A DNA stretch of 64,000 nucleotides from Stenotrophomonas geniculata ATCC 19374 = JCM 13324. GTDB taxonomy: Bacteria > Pseudomonadota > Gammaproteobacteria > Xanthomonadales > Xanthomonadaceae. The notes under the pieces are model-generated. The model was not told the DNA's origin. It was given only the letters and a program-made list of their open reading frames with translations, and did no database searches. Shown here piece by piece: positions 7,488 through 17,190 of the stretch (its first letter is position 1; each line of letters starts with the position of its first letter). The DNA lies in contig NZ_LLXT01000094.1 of the NCBI RefSeq assembly GCF_001431625.1, positions 1-64,000 on the forward strand, in the 5' to 3' direction. A program made the translations under genes and the position numbers.

Positions 7488-10400
7488 TCAGCCGTTGTCG
7501 CGCAGGAACCGCGCCATCGACGAAACGCCCGGCACGCGCGGTTCGAACTCACCGGCCACGTCGATGAAGCCACGCATCACCGCGATCTCGCGCGGGCTGC
7601 GGTTGAGGCTGTCGCGCACTTCCGGATCGGCACCTGCACGCAGCAGGCGCTGCACCAGCAGCGGCAGGCCATGCAGCGCGGCCAGGTGCAGCGGGCCGAA
7701 ACCGCGCGGATCGCGCACGTCCAGGCTGACGTCCTCATCCAGCAGGCGCTCCACCGCCGCCATCACCACCTGCTCGTCGCAGGCGGTACCCGGCTCGGCA
7801 CGCGCGCCCAGCAACAGCAGCAGCGGCGTCACCGAACCGGCAGCGGCCTGGTCCGGTTCGGCACCGGCCAGCAGCAGGGTGTCGAGCAGGGCCAGCAGGC
7901 GCGAGCGGTCGCGGGCACTGAAACCGTACAGCGCGGCGCAGTGCAGCGGGCCCAGCTGTTGCGCATCACCGGCATGCACGTCGGCACCGGCAGTGAGCAG
8001 GCGCGCGACGATGTCCGGCAGGCCCAGCGCCGAGGCCAGCATCAGCACGGTCACGCCGCCCGGCAGGCGGTGTTCCAGCTTGGCGCCGGCGTCGAGCAGG
8101 GCCGAGACGATATCCACCTGGCGCATGCTGACCGCCGCCGACAGCGGCGTGGCACCACTGGCCGCAGCGTGCTGCGGATCGGCGCCACGCGCCAGCAGCA
8201 GGTCGGTCACCGCCAGATGGCCACCACCGGCGGCGCGCAGCAGCGCGGTGCAGCCCTGCGCATCGACCGCGTCGACGGCGAAGCCCAGATCGATCAGGCG
8301 GCGCACCGCATCCACGTCACCAGCCATCGCGGCGGCCGGCAGATCGGCCTCGCGCAGGGTGCGGCGCGGCAACGGCCATACCCGCCAGTCCAGCCAGTCG
8401 GCCAGATCGCGGCGACCAATCGACAGCGCCACGCCCAGCGGCGTCTGGCCGTCGGCGGCACGGGCTTCCGGCGAGGCACCGTGCTGCACCAGCAGCTTCA
8501 GCGCGCCTTCGCGGGCCAATGCGGTGGCCAGATGCAATGCGGTCATGCCATGGCTGTCGCGCGCTTCGCGATCGACACCAGCCTTGAGCAGGGCCTGCTG
8601 CAGGCGCAGCCAGCCCAGGCGCACCGCCAGCGACAGCGGCGGATCACCGGCCGGCGAGGCGGCGAACGGATCGGCGCCACGTTCCAGCAGTTCCAGTGCC
8701 AGCTGTTCCAGGCCACGGGCGGCCTGGTCGTGCTGCGCACACGCGGCGAGGAAGCGTGCCAGGCCACCGCGTCCGGCCGGCGACAGGCCACGCTGCAGCA
8801 TGACCTGCAGCGCCGGCACCGCGTCGATGCCACGCGACAACAGCGCGAACATCGGCGTGTCGGAACAGGCGTCACGCACGTAGGGATCGGCACCGTGGGC
8901 CAGCAGCCAATCGACCGCACGCGGCTCCAGCGCCAGTTCCGGATCGAGCAGCAGGCCACCCAGTTCTTCCGGCTGGCACAGCTTGGCCAGCGCGGCCATG
9001 CCTTCGGTGTTGCCGAAGCCCAGCGCCTCACGCAGCAGGGTCAACGGCGGACGGTCCGGCAGCAGGCCACTGGCACTGGCGGCTTCGCCGCGCTCGGCCA
9101 GGCCATCACTGACCGCGGCCGGCAACGGATAGGACGGGTCCAGCAGAGCCACGATCGCCCAGCGGCCGGCTTCGGCAGCGTAGTCCACCGCACGGCGACC
9201 GACCGGATCGGCGGCATCGGCGGCGATGCCCAGTTCGACCAGGCGCTTGATCAGCAGCGGTGAGACATCCTCGGCCATCGCCGCCAGCTGCACCGCGTTG
9301 CGGCCTTCGCCGTCCACCGCGACCAGGTCCGGCTTGTGAGGCAGCAGATGCTCGACCACGGCGGCACGACCGGCACGGGCCGCTTCCAGCCATGGCGTAC
9401 GGCCCAGCGCATCGCGCGCTTCCAGATTGGCACCGGCGCCGAGCAGCACGCCGATGATCTCCACGTGGCCGGCCAGGGCCGCCTCGTGCAATGCACTGCG
9501 GCGCTGGCGATCGCGGGCGTCGGCGCGCGCCTTGTGCTTGAGCAGCAGCTGCACCCCGGCCGGATCGTCATCTTCGGTGGCAGCGGCGGCCAGCAGCACC
9601 GGCGTGCCCTCGGCCGGTTCGCTGCGCGCACCGCGCTCGAGCAGGAAGCGGGCCAGGCGCCAGTTGCCGACCTGGCAGGCCACCGCCAGCGGCGACCAGC
9701 CCTCGTTGTTCAACGCATCGACTTCGGCGGCGGCATCGCGCAGCAGCGCGGCCACGCCCGGGTCGGAACTGCGCGCGGCATGGTGCAGCGGGGTGTTGCC
9801 ATCGCTGTCGACGGCACGCGAGTCGGCGCCGTTGGCGAGCAGGGTCATCACCGCTTCGGGGCGGCCGTGCCAGCTGTCGCGGGTGGCGGCCAGCAGCGGG
9901 GTCATGCCCCGGTGCGGCGCATTCACATCGACGCCGCGGGCGATCAGTTCGCGCAGCAGGCGCAGGTCCGGCAGCACCGCCGCCAGCACCGCCAAGCTGC
10001 GCTGGTCGCGCCAGTTCGGGTCCGGCAGCGCATACGGATCGGCACCGGCCTGCAGCAGCTGCAGGCCCCGGTCGATGCGGCCATGGCGGGCGGCTTCATA
10101 CAGTGCCGGGGTCAGTTCCTGCGGTGCCATCGCCTCCAGCGGCGCGGTTTCGGCCGCCGCTGCGAACATCGGTTCGGGTGCAGCGCTGGACGCCGCCAAC
10201 GGGCTGGAGCGCAGCGACACCAGCGGCGCGGGCGCGACCCGCTGCAGCAGCAGGTGCAGCACTGGAGACAACAGCATCACCGCCAGTACGGCAGGCCAGC
10301 GTGCGCTTTCCGGCAGCAGGCCCGGCCAGGCCGGCAGCACCACCAGCGCGGCCAGCGCGATCACCAGCGCGGCCACGCCGAGGCCACGCCAGGCGGTCAG

Positions 10401-10826
10401 GTCGCGCCCGGCCAGCGCCTGCCAGTGCTGGGCCAGGCTGCCATCGAGGCGTTCGACATCGTTCCACAGCGGCCAGGTGCGCCAGGCCGCCAGCAGGCCG
10501 GCACTGACCAGCACGCTCAGGCCCAGCACCGCCGCAAGGCTGCCGCTGTCACGCAGTGCGGCCAGCGGCCAGGCCAGCAGCAGCGCCAGCAACAACGGCG
10601 CTGCCGTCCACAGCGCCAGCAGCGCCGGCAGGTCCTGGCGCGCGACCACCTTCAGCGGCAGCAGCGCGCGGCTGCGCCGCCACCACGACACACCCAGCGC
10701 GAACGCCGGCTGCGCCAGTGCAGCAAGGATGGCGCCTGGAACGCCGCCCACGGCGGCGCCCAGCGCCAGCACGGCGCCCACGGCGAAGGCGATCGACAGG
10801 GCGCGCGGACGGGACGTGTCAGTCAT
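7488..10826 (-). CDS. Large membrane-anchored ankyrin-repeat protein
   Basis: A 1112-residue protein. Residues 1-230 contain four to six hydrophobic membrane segments (for example [20 protein letters not shown]). From about 235 almost to the end there are tandem ankyrin repeats of about 33 residues with the TPLHxAA and LLxxGAD cores ([32 protein letters not shown]), some of them degenerate. That gives a long solenoid for protein binding, probably facing the cytoplasm. The last residues after the repeats are short. The start overlaps the end of the upstream YcgL gene by 8 bases, so the two are translationally coupled. Its ligand is unknown; the size and membrane anchor are unusual for a free-living bacterium. 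Confidence 0.85.
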   Translation of the reverse strand: MTDTSRPRALSIAFAVGAVLALGAAVGGVPGAILAALAQPAFALGVSWWRRSRALLPLKVVARQDLPALLALWTAAPLLLALLLAWPLAALRDSGSLAAVLGLSVLVSAGLLAAWRTWPLWNDVERLDGSLAQHWQALAGRDLTAWRGLGVAALVIALAALVVLPAWPGLLPESARWPAVLAVMLLSPVLHLLLQRVAPAPLVSLRSSPLAASSAAPEPMFAAAAETAPLEAMAPQELTPALYEAARHGRIDRGLQLLQAGADPYALPDPNWRDQRSLAVLAAVLPDLRLLRELIARGVDVNAPHRGMTPLLAATRDSWHGRPEAVMTLLANGADSRAVDSDGNTPLHHAARSSDPGVAALLRDAAAEVDALNNEGWSPLAVACQVGNWRLARFLLERGARSEPAEGTPVLLAAAATEDDDPAGVQLLLKHKARADARDRQRRSALHEAALAGHVEIIGVLLGAGANLEARDALGRTPWLEAARAGRAAVVEHLLPHKPDLVAVDGEGRNAVQLAAMAEDVSPLLIKRLVELGIAADAADPVGRRAVDYAAEAGRWAIVALLDPSYPLPAAVSDGLAERGEAASASGLLPDRPPLTLLREALGFGNTEGMAALAKLCQPEELGGLLLDPELALEPRAVDWLLAHGADPYVRDACSDTPMFALLSRGIDAVPALQVMLQRGLSPAGRGGLARFLAACAQHDQAARGLEQLALELLERGADPFAASPAGDPPLSLAVRLGWLRLQQALLKAGVDREARDSHGMTALHLATALAREGALKLLVQHGASPEARAADGQTPLGVALSIGRRDLADWLDWRVWPLPRRTLREADLPAAAMAGDVDAVRRLIDLGFAVDAVDAQGCTALLRAAGGGHLAVTDLLLARGADPQHAAASGATPLSAAVSMRQVDIVSALLDAGAKLEHRLPGGVTVLMLASALGLPDIVARLLTAGADVHAGDAQQLGPLHCAALYGFSARDRSRLLALLDTLLLAGAEPDQAAAGSVTPLLLLLGARAEPGTACDEQVVMAAVERLLDEDVSLDVRDPRGFGPLHLAALHGLPLLVQRLLRAGADPEVRDSLNRSPREIAVMRGFIDVAGEFEPRVPGVSSMARFLRDNG

Positions 10827-11079
10827 AGTGGCGCGGCATCAGGCTGGCCACCGACGGCGGCACCTGCAGGTAGAACCCGCGCTCGCTCATTTCGCTGCGG
10901 ACCTTTTCCGGATCGGCCTGGGCCAGGCGGCGCTGGGCATCCAGGGCCACGTCCAGGACGAAGGCGAGCGTCCCCAGCGAGGTGAGCAGCGGCGCAGGCA
11001 GCGCGCTGAAATCATCGCGACGGGGAACGTAGACGTAGGTGTCCGGCTTGAGTTGGCTTTTATAGACGTAGGCGTGCAT
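10819..11079 (-). CDS. YcgL domain protein
   Basis: An 86-residue cytoplasmic protein with the features of the YcgL family: N-terminal [18 protein letters not shown], then a helix pair ([16 protein letters not shown]) and the C-terminal GFYLQVPP. The family function is not established, and similar genes are often found near RNase D. Here the 3' end overlaps the start of the ankyrin gene, which suggests joint expression. Length is standard (about 90). Confidence 0.85.
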   Translation of the reverse strand: MHAYVYKSQLKPDTYVYVPRRDDFSALPAPLLTSLGTLAFVLDVALDAQRRLAQADPEKVRSEMSERGFYLQVPPSVASLMPRHYD

Positions 11080-11239
11080 GTCCGCGGGACGATAACCCGG
11101 GAAGAGCCATGATTGTGTCGGAAAGCCGACACCGGGGAAAGCCGTCAGCCGACGATGACGGCGTGATCGACGGCGTTTCCCCGGCGGGGTTCAGCAATGT
11201 GGCGGCGGCGTTCAGCCACGGCCGGTACCACGCAGGCGC

Positions 11240-11680
11240 TTACTTGACCTTGGCGTAGGTACCCTTCAGCGCGACGCCGGCGAGGATCGCACCGGCGTAG
11301 CATTCGTAGTTGGTGCTGCTCTTGAACTCGTTCTTCTTGTAGTAGCTGACGATGTCGACCACGGCGTTGGCGCCGCGCGACTTGGCGCCGTCCTGCAACG
11401 CGCGCAGCGCCGACAGTGCGACCCAGCGGCAGGCTTCGGCATCGCTCTTGTTGGCGGCGTTGGTCTTCTTGTTGGTCACGTCTTCGCCCAGGCGCTGCTG
11501 CACGCTGACCGGCTGGCCGGCCAGGTAGAAGCGGACGCTGCCGTCGATGCCGGCGTCCTTGGCAGCCTGCGAACTGACCAGTTCCTGCAGGGACTGTTCC
11601 ACGCGGGTATCGCGGGCAGAAGCGGTGGAGGCCAGGGCCAGCAGTGCGGTGGCCGTGGCGATCATCAGGGTGCGGCGCAT
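11240..11680 (-). CDS. Small exported protein, YbjQ-like fold possible
   Basis: A 146-residue protein with a clear signal peptide (MRRTLMIATATALLALASTASA, cleaved after residue 22). The start is fixed by AAGGAGA nine bases upstream. The mature part ends in GANAVVDIVSYYKKN...ECYAGAILAGVALKG, which resembles the assembly core of YbjQ/heavy-metal-binding-like domains. Homologues in xanthomonads carry the odd label excinuclease ATPase subunit, which the sequence does not support. It lies 62 bases after the pigment operon on the same strand and could be co-transcribed. Function unknown. Confidence 0.75.
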   Translation of the reverse strand: MRRTLMIATATALLALASTASARDTRVEQSLQELVSSQAAKDAGIDGSVRFYLAGQPVSVQQRLGEDVTNKKTNAANKSDAEACRWVALSALRALQDGAKSRGANAVVDIVSYYKKNEFKSSTNYECYAGAILAGVALKGTYAKVK

Positions 11681-11742
11681 CGGAACATCTCCTTGTCGAG
11701 GGTGCGGGTAGGTTGCGGGAACAACGGCGGTGGGGCGGTGGA

Positions 11743-12981
11743 TCACTCGCGCCAGCGGCGGAACACCAGCGAGGTGTTGATGCCGCCGAAGGCGAAGTTG
11801 TTGCTCATCACGTACTCGGCCTGCAGTTCGCGGCCTTGACCGGTGATGAAGTCGAGCTGGCCACAGCGCGGGTCGACCTCGGCCAGGTTCAGGGTCGGCG
11901 CGAACCAGCCAGCACGCATCATCTCGATGCTCATCCAGGCCTCGAACGCACCACAGGCGCCGAGCATGTGGCCGACATAGCTCTTCAGCGAGCTGATCGG
12001 CATGCGGCTGCCGAACACCTGCGCGGTGGCCTGGGTCTCGGCGATGTCGCCGTGATCGGTGGCGGTGCCGTGGGCGTTGACGTAGTCGATCTGCGCCGGC
12101 TCCAGGCCCGCATCCTCCAGCGCCAGGCGCATGGCCTGGGCCATGGTGTCGGCGCTGGGCTGGGTGACGTGCTGGCCGTCGCTGTTGGTGCCGTAGCCGA
12201 CCACCTCGGCAAGAATGGTGGCACCGCGCGCCTGCGCGTGCTCCAGGTCTTCCAGGATCAGCGTACAGGCACCCTCGCCCAGCACCAGGCCATCACGGCC
12301 AGCATCGAACGGGCGCGGCGTGGTCTGCGGCGCATCGTTGCGCACGCTGGTGGCGAACAGGGTGTCGAATACCGCCGCAGCGGTGGCATCGAGCTGCTCG
12401 GCACCGCCGGCCACCATCACCGTCTGTTTGCCGCTGCGGATCGCTTCATAGGCCGCGCCCACGCCCTGGCTGCCCGAGGTGCAGGCGCTGGAGGTGGTGT
12501 AGACGCGCCCGGACAATCCAAAGAACACACCGATGTTGACCGGCGCGGTGTGGCTCATCATCTTCAGGTAGGTGGTGGCACTGATGCCTTCGGTGGTGAA
12601 TTCGTTGAGCATGCGCCCGAATTCGCCGGTGGCCTCATGGCTGCCCGAGGACGAGCCGTAGGCCACGCCGGTACGGCCGCTGCGCAGTACCGGATGCTCG
12701 TGCAGGCCGGCTTCGCGCAGCGCCACCTCGGTGGCGCGCACCGACATGACCGCGACCTTGCCCATCGAGCGGGTGGTCTTGCGGTTGTAGTTCGGCGGCA
12801 GCTCGAAGTCCTGCGCCGGCGCGGCCAGCTTGGTGTTCAGGCCGGCATAGACATCCCATTCGGGCATCGTGCGCACGGCATTGCGGCAGCTGCGCAGGTG
12901 CGCTTCGATGGTGGGCCAGTCGTGGCCAAGCGGACTGATGGCGGCAGCACCGGTAACCACCACGCGACGATCGGCGGCCAT
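11743..12981 (-). CDS. Aryl polyene beta-ketoacyl-ACP synthase (last gene of operon)
   Basis: A 412-residue FabF-type ketosynthase that would extend the polyene chain by malonyl units on a carrier protein. The Cys-His-His triad is complete: Cys167 in TTSSACTSG, His304 in NAHGTATDHG and His338 in YVGHMLGACG. The C-terminal NNFAFGGIN is typical. It is the last gene of the pigment operon. Its ATG shares one base with the stop of the ketoreductase gene. Together with the second ketosynthase (14161-15345) and the chain-length factor it forms the type II condensing set. Confidence 0.92.
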   Translation of the reverse strand: MAADRRVVVTGAAAISPLGHDWPTIEAHLRSCRNAVRTMPEWDVYAGLNTKLAAPAQDFELPPNYNRKTTRSMGKVAVMSVRATEVALREAGLHEHPVLRSGRTGVAYGSSSGSHEATGEFGRMLNEFTTEGISATTYLKMMSHTAPVNIGVFFGLSGRVYTTSSACTSGSQGVGAAYEAIRSGKQTVMVAGGAEQLDATAAAVFDTLFATSVRNDAPQTTPRPFDAGRDGLVLGEGACTLILEDLEHAQARGATILAEVVGYGTNSDGQHVTQPSADTMAQAMRLALEDAGLEPAQIDYVNAHGTATDHGDIAETQATAQVFGSRMPISSLKSYVGHMLGACGAFEAWMSIEMMRAGWFAPTLNLAEVDPRCGQLDFITGQGRELQAEYVMSNNFAFGGINTSLVFRRWRE

Positions 12982-13712
12982 CAGAGCATGCCCCCGTTCA
13001 CCGAGATCACCTGGCGGGTGATGTAGCCGGCCGGCTCGGACAGCAGGAACGCCACCGTGGCCGCCACTTCGTCGGGGCGGCCGACGCGGCCGGCGGGAAT
13101 CAGCTTGAGCGCGTGCTCGATCACTTCATCGTTGAGCATTTCGGTCTCGATCAGGCCCGGGGCCACGCAGTTGACGGTGATCTGGCGGCTGGCCAGTTCG
13201 AGCGCCAGGGCCTTGGTGGCACCGATGATGCCGGCCTTGGCGGCACTGTAGTTGACCTGGCCGCGGTTGCCGGCCAGCCCGGACACCGACGACAGGGTGA
13301 CGATGCGGCCCGGCTTGCGCCGACGCACCATCGGCATGATCAGCGGATGCAGCACGTTGTAGAAGCCATCCAGATTGGTGTGGATGACCTGGTCCCAATC
13401 CTCGGCCGACAGTGCCGGGAAAGCACCATCACGGGCGATGCCGGCGTTGCAGACCACGCCGTAGTACGCGCCATGCGCCTCGACATCGGCCTCCAGCGCG
13501 GCGCGTGCGGCCTCGCGGTCAGCCACGTCGAACGCCAGCACGCGGGCCTGCTGGCCCAGTGCATGGATCTCGGCCACCACGGCCTGTGCCTCTTCCAGGC
13601 GGCTGCGGCAATGCACCACCACGTCGAAGCCATCACGCGCGATGCGCAGCGCGATGGCCCGGCCGATGCCCCGGCTGGCGCCGGTCACCAGCACGCTTCG
13701 ATTCCCTGTCAT
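12981..13712 (-). CDS. Aryl polyene 3-oxoacyl-ACP reductase (FabG-like)
   Basis: A 243-residue short-chain dehydrogenase that reduces the beta-keto group during polyene extension. It shows the NADP-binding TGASRGIG (10-17), CNAGI (88-92), the catalytic Ser142, Tyr155 (YSAAK) and Lys159, and the ending with GQVISVNGGML-type sequence. The start MTGNRSVLVTG overlaps the stop of the dehydratase gene by four bases. Confidence 0.92.
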   Translation of the reverse strand: MTGNRSVLVTGASRGIGRAIALRIARDGFDVVVHCRSRLEEAQAVVAEIHALGQQARVLAFDVADREAARAALEADVEAHGAYYGVVCNAGIARDGAFPALSAEDWDQVIHTNLDGFYNVLHPLIMPMVRRRKPGRIVTLSSVSGLAGNRGQVNYSAAKAGIIGATKALALELASRQITVNCVAPGLIETEMLNDEVIEHALKLIPAGRVGRPDEVAATVAFLLSEPAGYITRQVISVNGGML

Positions 13713-14164
13713 GCCTGTCCACTCTCCAGATAGGCCATCGCGTCGGCCGGTTCGAACACCGACACGTTGGCTGTCGCCCATTCGTCCTCACCTGCCAGGA
13801 TGCGGCAGGCGAACATCCCCAATCCATTGTCACCCAACAGCTCGCAGCGCGCCTGTACGCGCAGCCGCGAACCGGCGGGGAAGCTGCTGCGCGCGCTGCT
13901 GTAGCGGCGGCTGCCGAGCAGGAAGCCCAGCTGCGGCGGCTTGCCGGCCGCACGCGCGCGGCAGCCGGCCCAGGCCGCGATGGCCTGCGCCATGTATTCG
14001 ATGCCGACCCACGCCGGCACTTCGCCGTTCTCCACGAACAGGCCGGCCTCGGGCACCACCAGTTCGGCCTCGAGGGTGTCCTGGTCCCAATGCGTGATGC
14101 GCTGCAGCAGGCACATGTCCTGGCGGTGCGGCACCACCTCTTCGATTGCATACAGCGTGTTCAT
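13709..14164 (-). CDS. Aryl polyene hotdog dehydratase
   Basis: A 151-residue FabZ/FabA-like hotdog protein that would remove water from 3-hydroxyacyl-ACP to give the conjugated double bonds. His13 in VVPHRQDMCLL and the central-helix motif GIEYMAQAIAAW correspond to the catalytic His and Glu positions of the family. It overlaps both neighbours by four bases (ATGA). It is one of two dehydratase domains in the operon; the other is fused to the ligase. Confidence 0.88.
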   Translation of the reverse strand: MNTLYAIEEVVPHRQDMCLLQRITHWDQDTLEAELVVPEAGLFVENGEVPAWVGIEYMAQAIAAWAGCRARAAGKPPQLGFLLGSRRYSSARSSFPAGSRLRVQARCELLGDNGLGMFACRILAGEDEWATANVSVFEPADAMAYLESGQA

Positions 14165-15345
14165 CGACGCTCCAGTGCCAGCACGGCGTTGCTGCCGCCG
14201 AAAGCGAACGAATTGCTCAGCACCCGTCGCGGCGGCTGCGCCAGGCGGGTGGCCGGTGCGACCAGCGGCAACACCGGCAGCGCTGGGTCGGCCACGCCGT
14301 CCCACCAGTGCGGCGGCAGCCGCTGCTGCGGGTTCTCGGCCAGCAGGATCCAGCACAGCGCGGCCTCGATCGCGCCCGAGGCACCCAGCGTGTGCCCGGT
14401 CAGCGGCTTGGTCGAACTGGCTGGCACGCTGTTGCCCAGCACCTGCGAGACCGCCAGGCTTTCCATCGCATCGTTGTGGCCGGTGGCGGTGCCATGCAGG
14501 TTCACGTAATCCACTTCGTCGGCGCCCCAGCCTGCGCGCAGCAGTGCCTGCTGCAGCGCGTCGATGGCACCCAGCCCCTGCGGGTCGGGAGCGGACATGT
14601 GGTGCGCGTCGGCCGATTCGCCCCACCCCGCCAGGCACACCGGGCCGGGCTCGCGGGTGAGCAGGAACAGCGCGGCGCCTTCGCCGATGTTGATGCCGGC
14701 GCGGTGCTGCGAGAACGGGTTGCAGCGTGCCGCCGACACCGATTCCAGCGCGCTGAAGCCAGCCACGGTGAAGCGGCACAGCGAATCGGCGCCACCGGCT
14801 ATCACCGCATCGACGATGCCGGCGCGCAGCATGCGCGCGGCTGACATCAGTGCCTTGGCACTGGACGAACACGCCGTGGACAGGGTCCACGCCGGGCCCT
14901 GTGCGCCGCTGCGCTGGCGCACGAACTGCGCGGCGGTGCCCATTTCCTGCTGGGCGTAATCGAAGCCCTGCGGCCACTGGCCCTGTTCGGCGTGGCTGCG
15001 CAGGGCCTGCTCGGATTCGCCGATGCCCGAGGTGCTGGTGCCCAGCACCACCGCCACGCGCTCGGCACCATGGCGGGCAATCGCCGCGGCCACCGCCGGT
15101 GCGATCTGCGCCAGCGCCACGTCCAGCAGGGCGTTGTTGCGCCCGCGCAGGGCCACCGGCAGGTCTTCCAGCGCCGGCAGCGGCGTGCGGACCTCTCCCA
15201 GCGCCAGGGTGCGCCCCGGCAGCAGGCTGTCGTTGTCGCTGAGCCCGCCCGGCACATCGGCGAACATCGCCGACGCGACCGCAGTGCGGCCATCGCCGAG
15301 CGCGCAGACCACGCCCAGGTCGTTCAGGTAGATCGGTGCACTCAT
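14161..15345 (-). CDS. Aryl polyene beta-ketoacyl-ACP synthase, second copy
   Basis: A 394-residue ketosynthase with an intact triad: Cys159 in LSTACSSSAKAL, His284 in NLHGTATGHND and His318 in PLTGHTLGASG; it ends FAFGGSNAVLAL. It differs strongly from the operon's last ketosynthase, so the two probably have different steps (starter loading versus extension); which is which cannot be told. ATGA overlaps with both neighbours indicate tight translational coupling. Confidence 0.92.
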   Translation of the reverse strand: MSAPIYLNDLGVVCALGDGRTAVASAMFADVPGGLSDNDSLLPGRTLALGEVRTPLPALEDLPVALRGRNNALLDVALAQIAPAVAAAIARHGAERVAVVLGTSTSGIGESEQALRSHAEQGQWPQGFDYAQQEMGTAAQFVRQRSGAQGPAWTLSTACSSSAKALMSAARMLRAGIVDAVIAGGADSLCRFTVAGFSALESVSAARCNPFSQHRAGINIGEGAALFLLTREPGPVCLAGWGESADAHHMSAPDPQGLGAIDALQQALLRAGWGADEVDYVNLHGTATGHNDAMESLAVSQVLGNSVPASSTKPLTGHTLGASGAIEAALCWILLAENPQQRLPPHWWDGVADPALPVLPLVAPATRLAQPPRRVLSNSFAFGGSNAVLALERR

Positions 15346-15899
15346 CGGTCCTGTCCGGCCATATCGATCGATTCGATGCGCAGCGCATAGCCTTCGGCAC
15401 GGTTGTCCAGCTGCACGCTGCCATCGTCCAGGCGCTGCAGCAGCAGCCACACCGTGCCATCGCGCGACAGGCTGCGCTGCTGGCCGTCGTCGCTGACCTG
15501 CCAGTCGGCCGGCAGCGCGGCGGCGATGGCCGCGGTCGGCCACAGCGCGAACTGCAGGTCATCCAGCACACGCTCGGCACGTACCTGCGGCGGCAGCCAC
15601 GGCGCACGCTGCTGGGTCAGCTGCTGGCCGTCCCACTGCAGGCGCACGCCGGTCTGGCCCATCGCCTGCACCGCCAGCTGCACCTGCTGCGCGTCGGCCT
15701 CCAGCAGCGCGTCGAGGTCGCGCTCATGGCTGCCGAAGCGGAAATGCAGCTGCTGCTGCAGGGCCAGCGGCGCCGGCAGGCTGGCCGGCGACAGGCGCAG
15801 CGGCGGCAGTTCCACCTGTGGCTTGGGCATGCGCCCGGCACAGGCGGCCAGCAGCAGGCACAGCAGCAGGGCCGCAGTACGGAAGATCAGGCGCTGCAC
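15342..15899 (-). CDS. DUF3261-type lipoprotein of the pigment operon
   Basis: A 185-residue lipoprotein with a type II signal (LLLCLLLAAC, Cys20). The rest is a beta-rich domain (HFRFGSHERDLDALLE, then VQLAVQAMGQTGVRLQW) like the DUF3261 proteins found in aryl polyene clusters. It probably works with the LolA-like protein and the MMPL transporter in moving the pigment lipid to the outer membrane; that role is inferred from context. It overlaps the flavoprotein gene by 13 bases. Confidence 0.8.
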   Translation of the reverse strand: MQRLIFRTAALLLCLLLAACAGRMPKPQVELPPLRLSPASLPAPLALQQQLHFRFGSHERDLDALLEADAQQVQLAVQAMGQTGVRLQWDGQQLTQQRAPWLPPQVRAERVLDDLQFALWPTAAIAAALPADWQVSDDGQQRSLSRDGTVWLLLQRLDDGSVQLDNRAEGYALRIESIDMAGQDR

Positions 15900-17137
15900 A
15901 GTTCCTCCAGCACGCGCATGCGACGGCCGCTTTCGTCGGCCACATACGGGTTGTTGGTGTCCCAGGCGTAGCCGGCCAGGATGGAGCTGATCATGTCGCG
16001 CACTTCGGGCTGCTGCTGCGGGTGGTAGATGATCTTCTGGAAGCCGCCTTCGTACCAGCTTTCGACGAAGCGGCGGAAGGTCTTCACGCCGGCGCGCAGC
16101 GGGATCGAAAATTCAGCTTCCCAGTCGACGGTTTCACCGGCATAGCGGCGCGCCAGGCATTCGCTGGCCAGCTGCGCGGACTTGAAGGCAATGGTCACAC
16201 CGGACGAGAACACCGGGTCGAGGAACTCGCCGGCGTTGCCCAGCAGGGCATAGCCGGGCCCCCACAGCGAGCTGACGTTGGCCGAGTAGCCGGTGATGCG
16301 GCGCACCGGCAGCACCGCCCATTCGGCGTTGGCCAGCAGGCGGGTCAGGTTGGGGTCCTCGCCGACGATGGCCTGCAGCTTCTGCAGGTCGTCACCCTCG
16401 TAGCGCTCGAAGAACGACGGCTCGGCGACCACGCCCAGCGAGCAGCAGCCGTTGGAGAACGGGATCGTCCAGTACCAGACGTCGACGTGCTCGGGGTGGG
16501 TGGTGATCAGGATCTTGTTGCGATCGAAGTCCGCTTCGGCCGGAATGTTGTCGCGCACGTGGCAGAAGATCGCGCCGCGCACCGGGAAGTTGGATGGCGA
16601 TTCCAGCTGCAGCAGGCGCGGCAGCAGGCGTGCGAAGCCGGAGGCATCGAGGATGAAGTCGGCTTCGATGCGGTATTCGCTGCCATCCGGGCGGCGCACG
16701 TTCACCGTGGGCTGTTCACCGGGTTCGACCGACAGCACTTCATCACCGAAACGCAGCGTGGTGCCCATGCGCTCGGCACCGCGTGCCAGCACATTGTCGA
16801 AGTCGGCGCGCTGCACCTGGTAGGTGGTGCCCCAGCCTGGCGAGAACTTCTTCCGGAAGTCGAAGGCGGTACGCGCTTCGCCGTGCACGAAAGCGGCGCC
16901 GTTCTTGTACTGGAAGCCGGCCTCGACCACATCCTGCAGCAGCCCGGCGGCTTCAATGTATTCCATGCTCTGGGGCAGCAGGCTTTCGCCGATGGAGAAG
17001 CGCGGGAACTGCTGACGCTCCAGCATCAGCACCTGGCGGCCCTGCTGGCGCAGCATCGCCGCAGCCACGGAGCCGGCCGGGCCGGCACCGATGATCAGGA
17101 TCTCAGTACGTTCGACAGCATCCACAGCAGTATTCAT
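15887..17137 (-). CDS. FAD-dependent oxidoreductase with flavin-halogenase motifs
   Basis: A 416-residue soluble flavoprotein. The FAD-binding GAGPAG is at 17-22. Two signatures of flavin-dependent halogenases are present: WYWTIP at 221-226 (WxWxIP) and FLDPVFSSG at 305-313 (FxxPxxSxG). Lys78 (YKNGAAF) stands where these enzymes have the catalytic lysine. No separate membrane or carrier domain is seen. Xanthomonadins are brominated aryl polyenes, so halogenation of the ring or chain is a reasonable guess. A polyene oxidase or reductase role is the alternative. It lies 53 bases after the MMPL gene, one of the few real gaps in the operon. Confidence 0.8.
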   Translation of the reverse strand: MNTAVDAVERTEILIIGAGPAGSVAAAMLRQQGRQVLMLERQQFPRFSIGESLLPQSMEYIEAAGLLQDVVEAGFQYKNGAAFVHGEARTAFDFRKKFSPGWGTTYQVQRADFDNVLARGAERMGTTLRFGDEVLSVEPGEQPTVNVRRPDGSEYRIEADFILDASGFARLLPRLLQLESPSNFPVRGAIFCHVRDNIPAEADFDRNKILITTHPEHVDVWYWTIPFSNGCCSLGVVAEPSFFERYEGDDLQKLQAIVGEDPNLTRLLANAEWAVLPVRRITGYSANVSSLWGPGYALLGNAGEFLDPVFSSGVTIAFKSAQLASECLARRYAGETVDWEAEFSIPLRAGVKTFRRFVESWYEGGFQKIIYHPQQQPEVRDMISSILAGYAWDTNNPYVADESGRRMRVLEELCSA

Positions 17138-17190
17138 CGGTGCGTCCTTGTTGCTCGATCAGGTGGAAAGAAGGAAGTCGGAAGACAGGT

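Noticed and set aside
7671-9263. Long open frames and regular repeats on the plus strand across the ankyrin gene
   Set aside because: The periodicity comes from the ankyrin repeats on the minus strand (about 99 bases). There is no CRISPR-like repeat-spacer pattern and no plausible plus-strand protein.
11240-11680. Excinuclease ATPase subunit
   Set aside because: No Walker motif or UvrA feature; it is a 146-residue exported protein.
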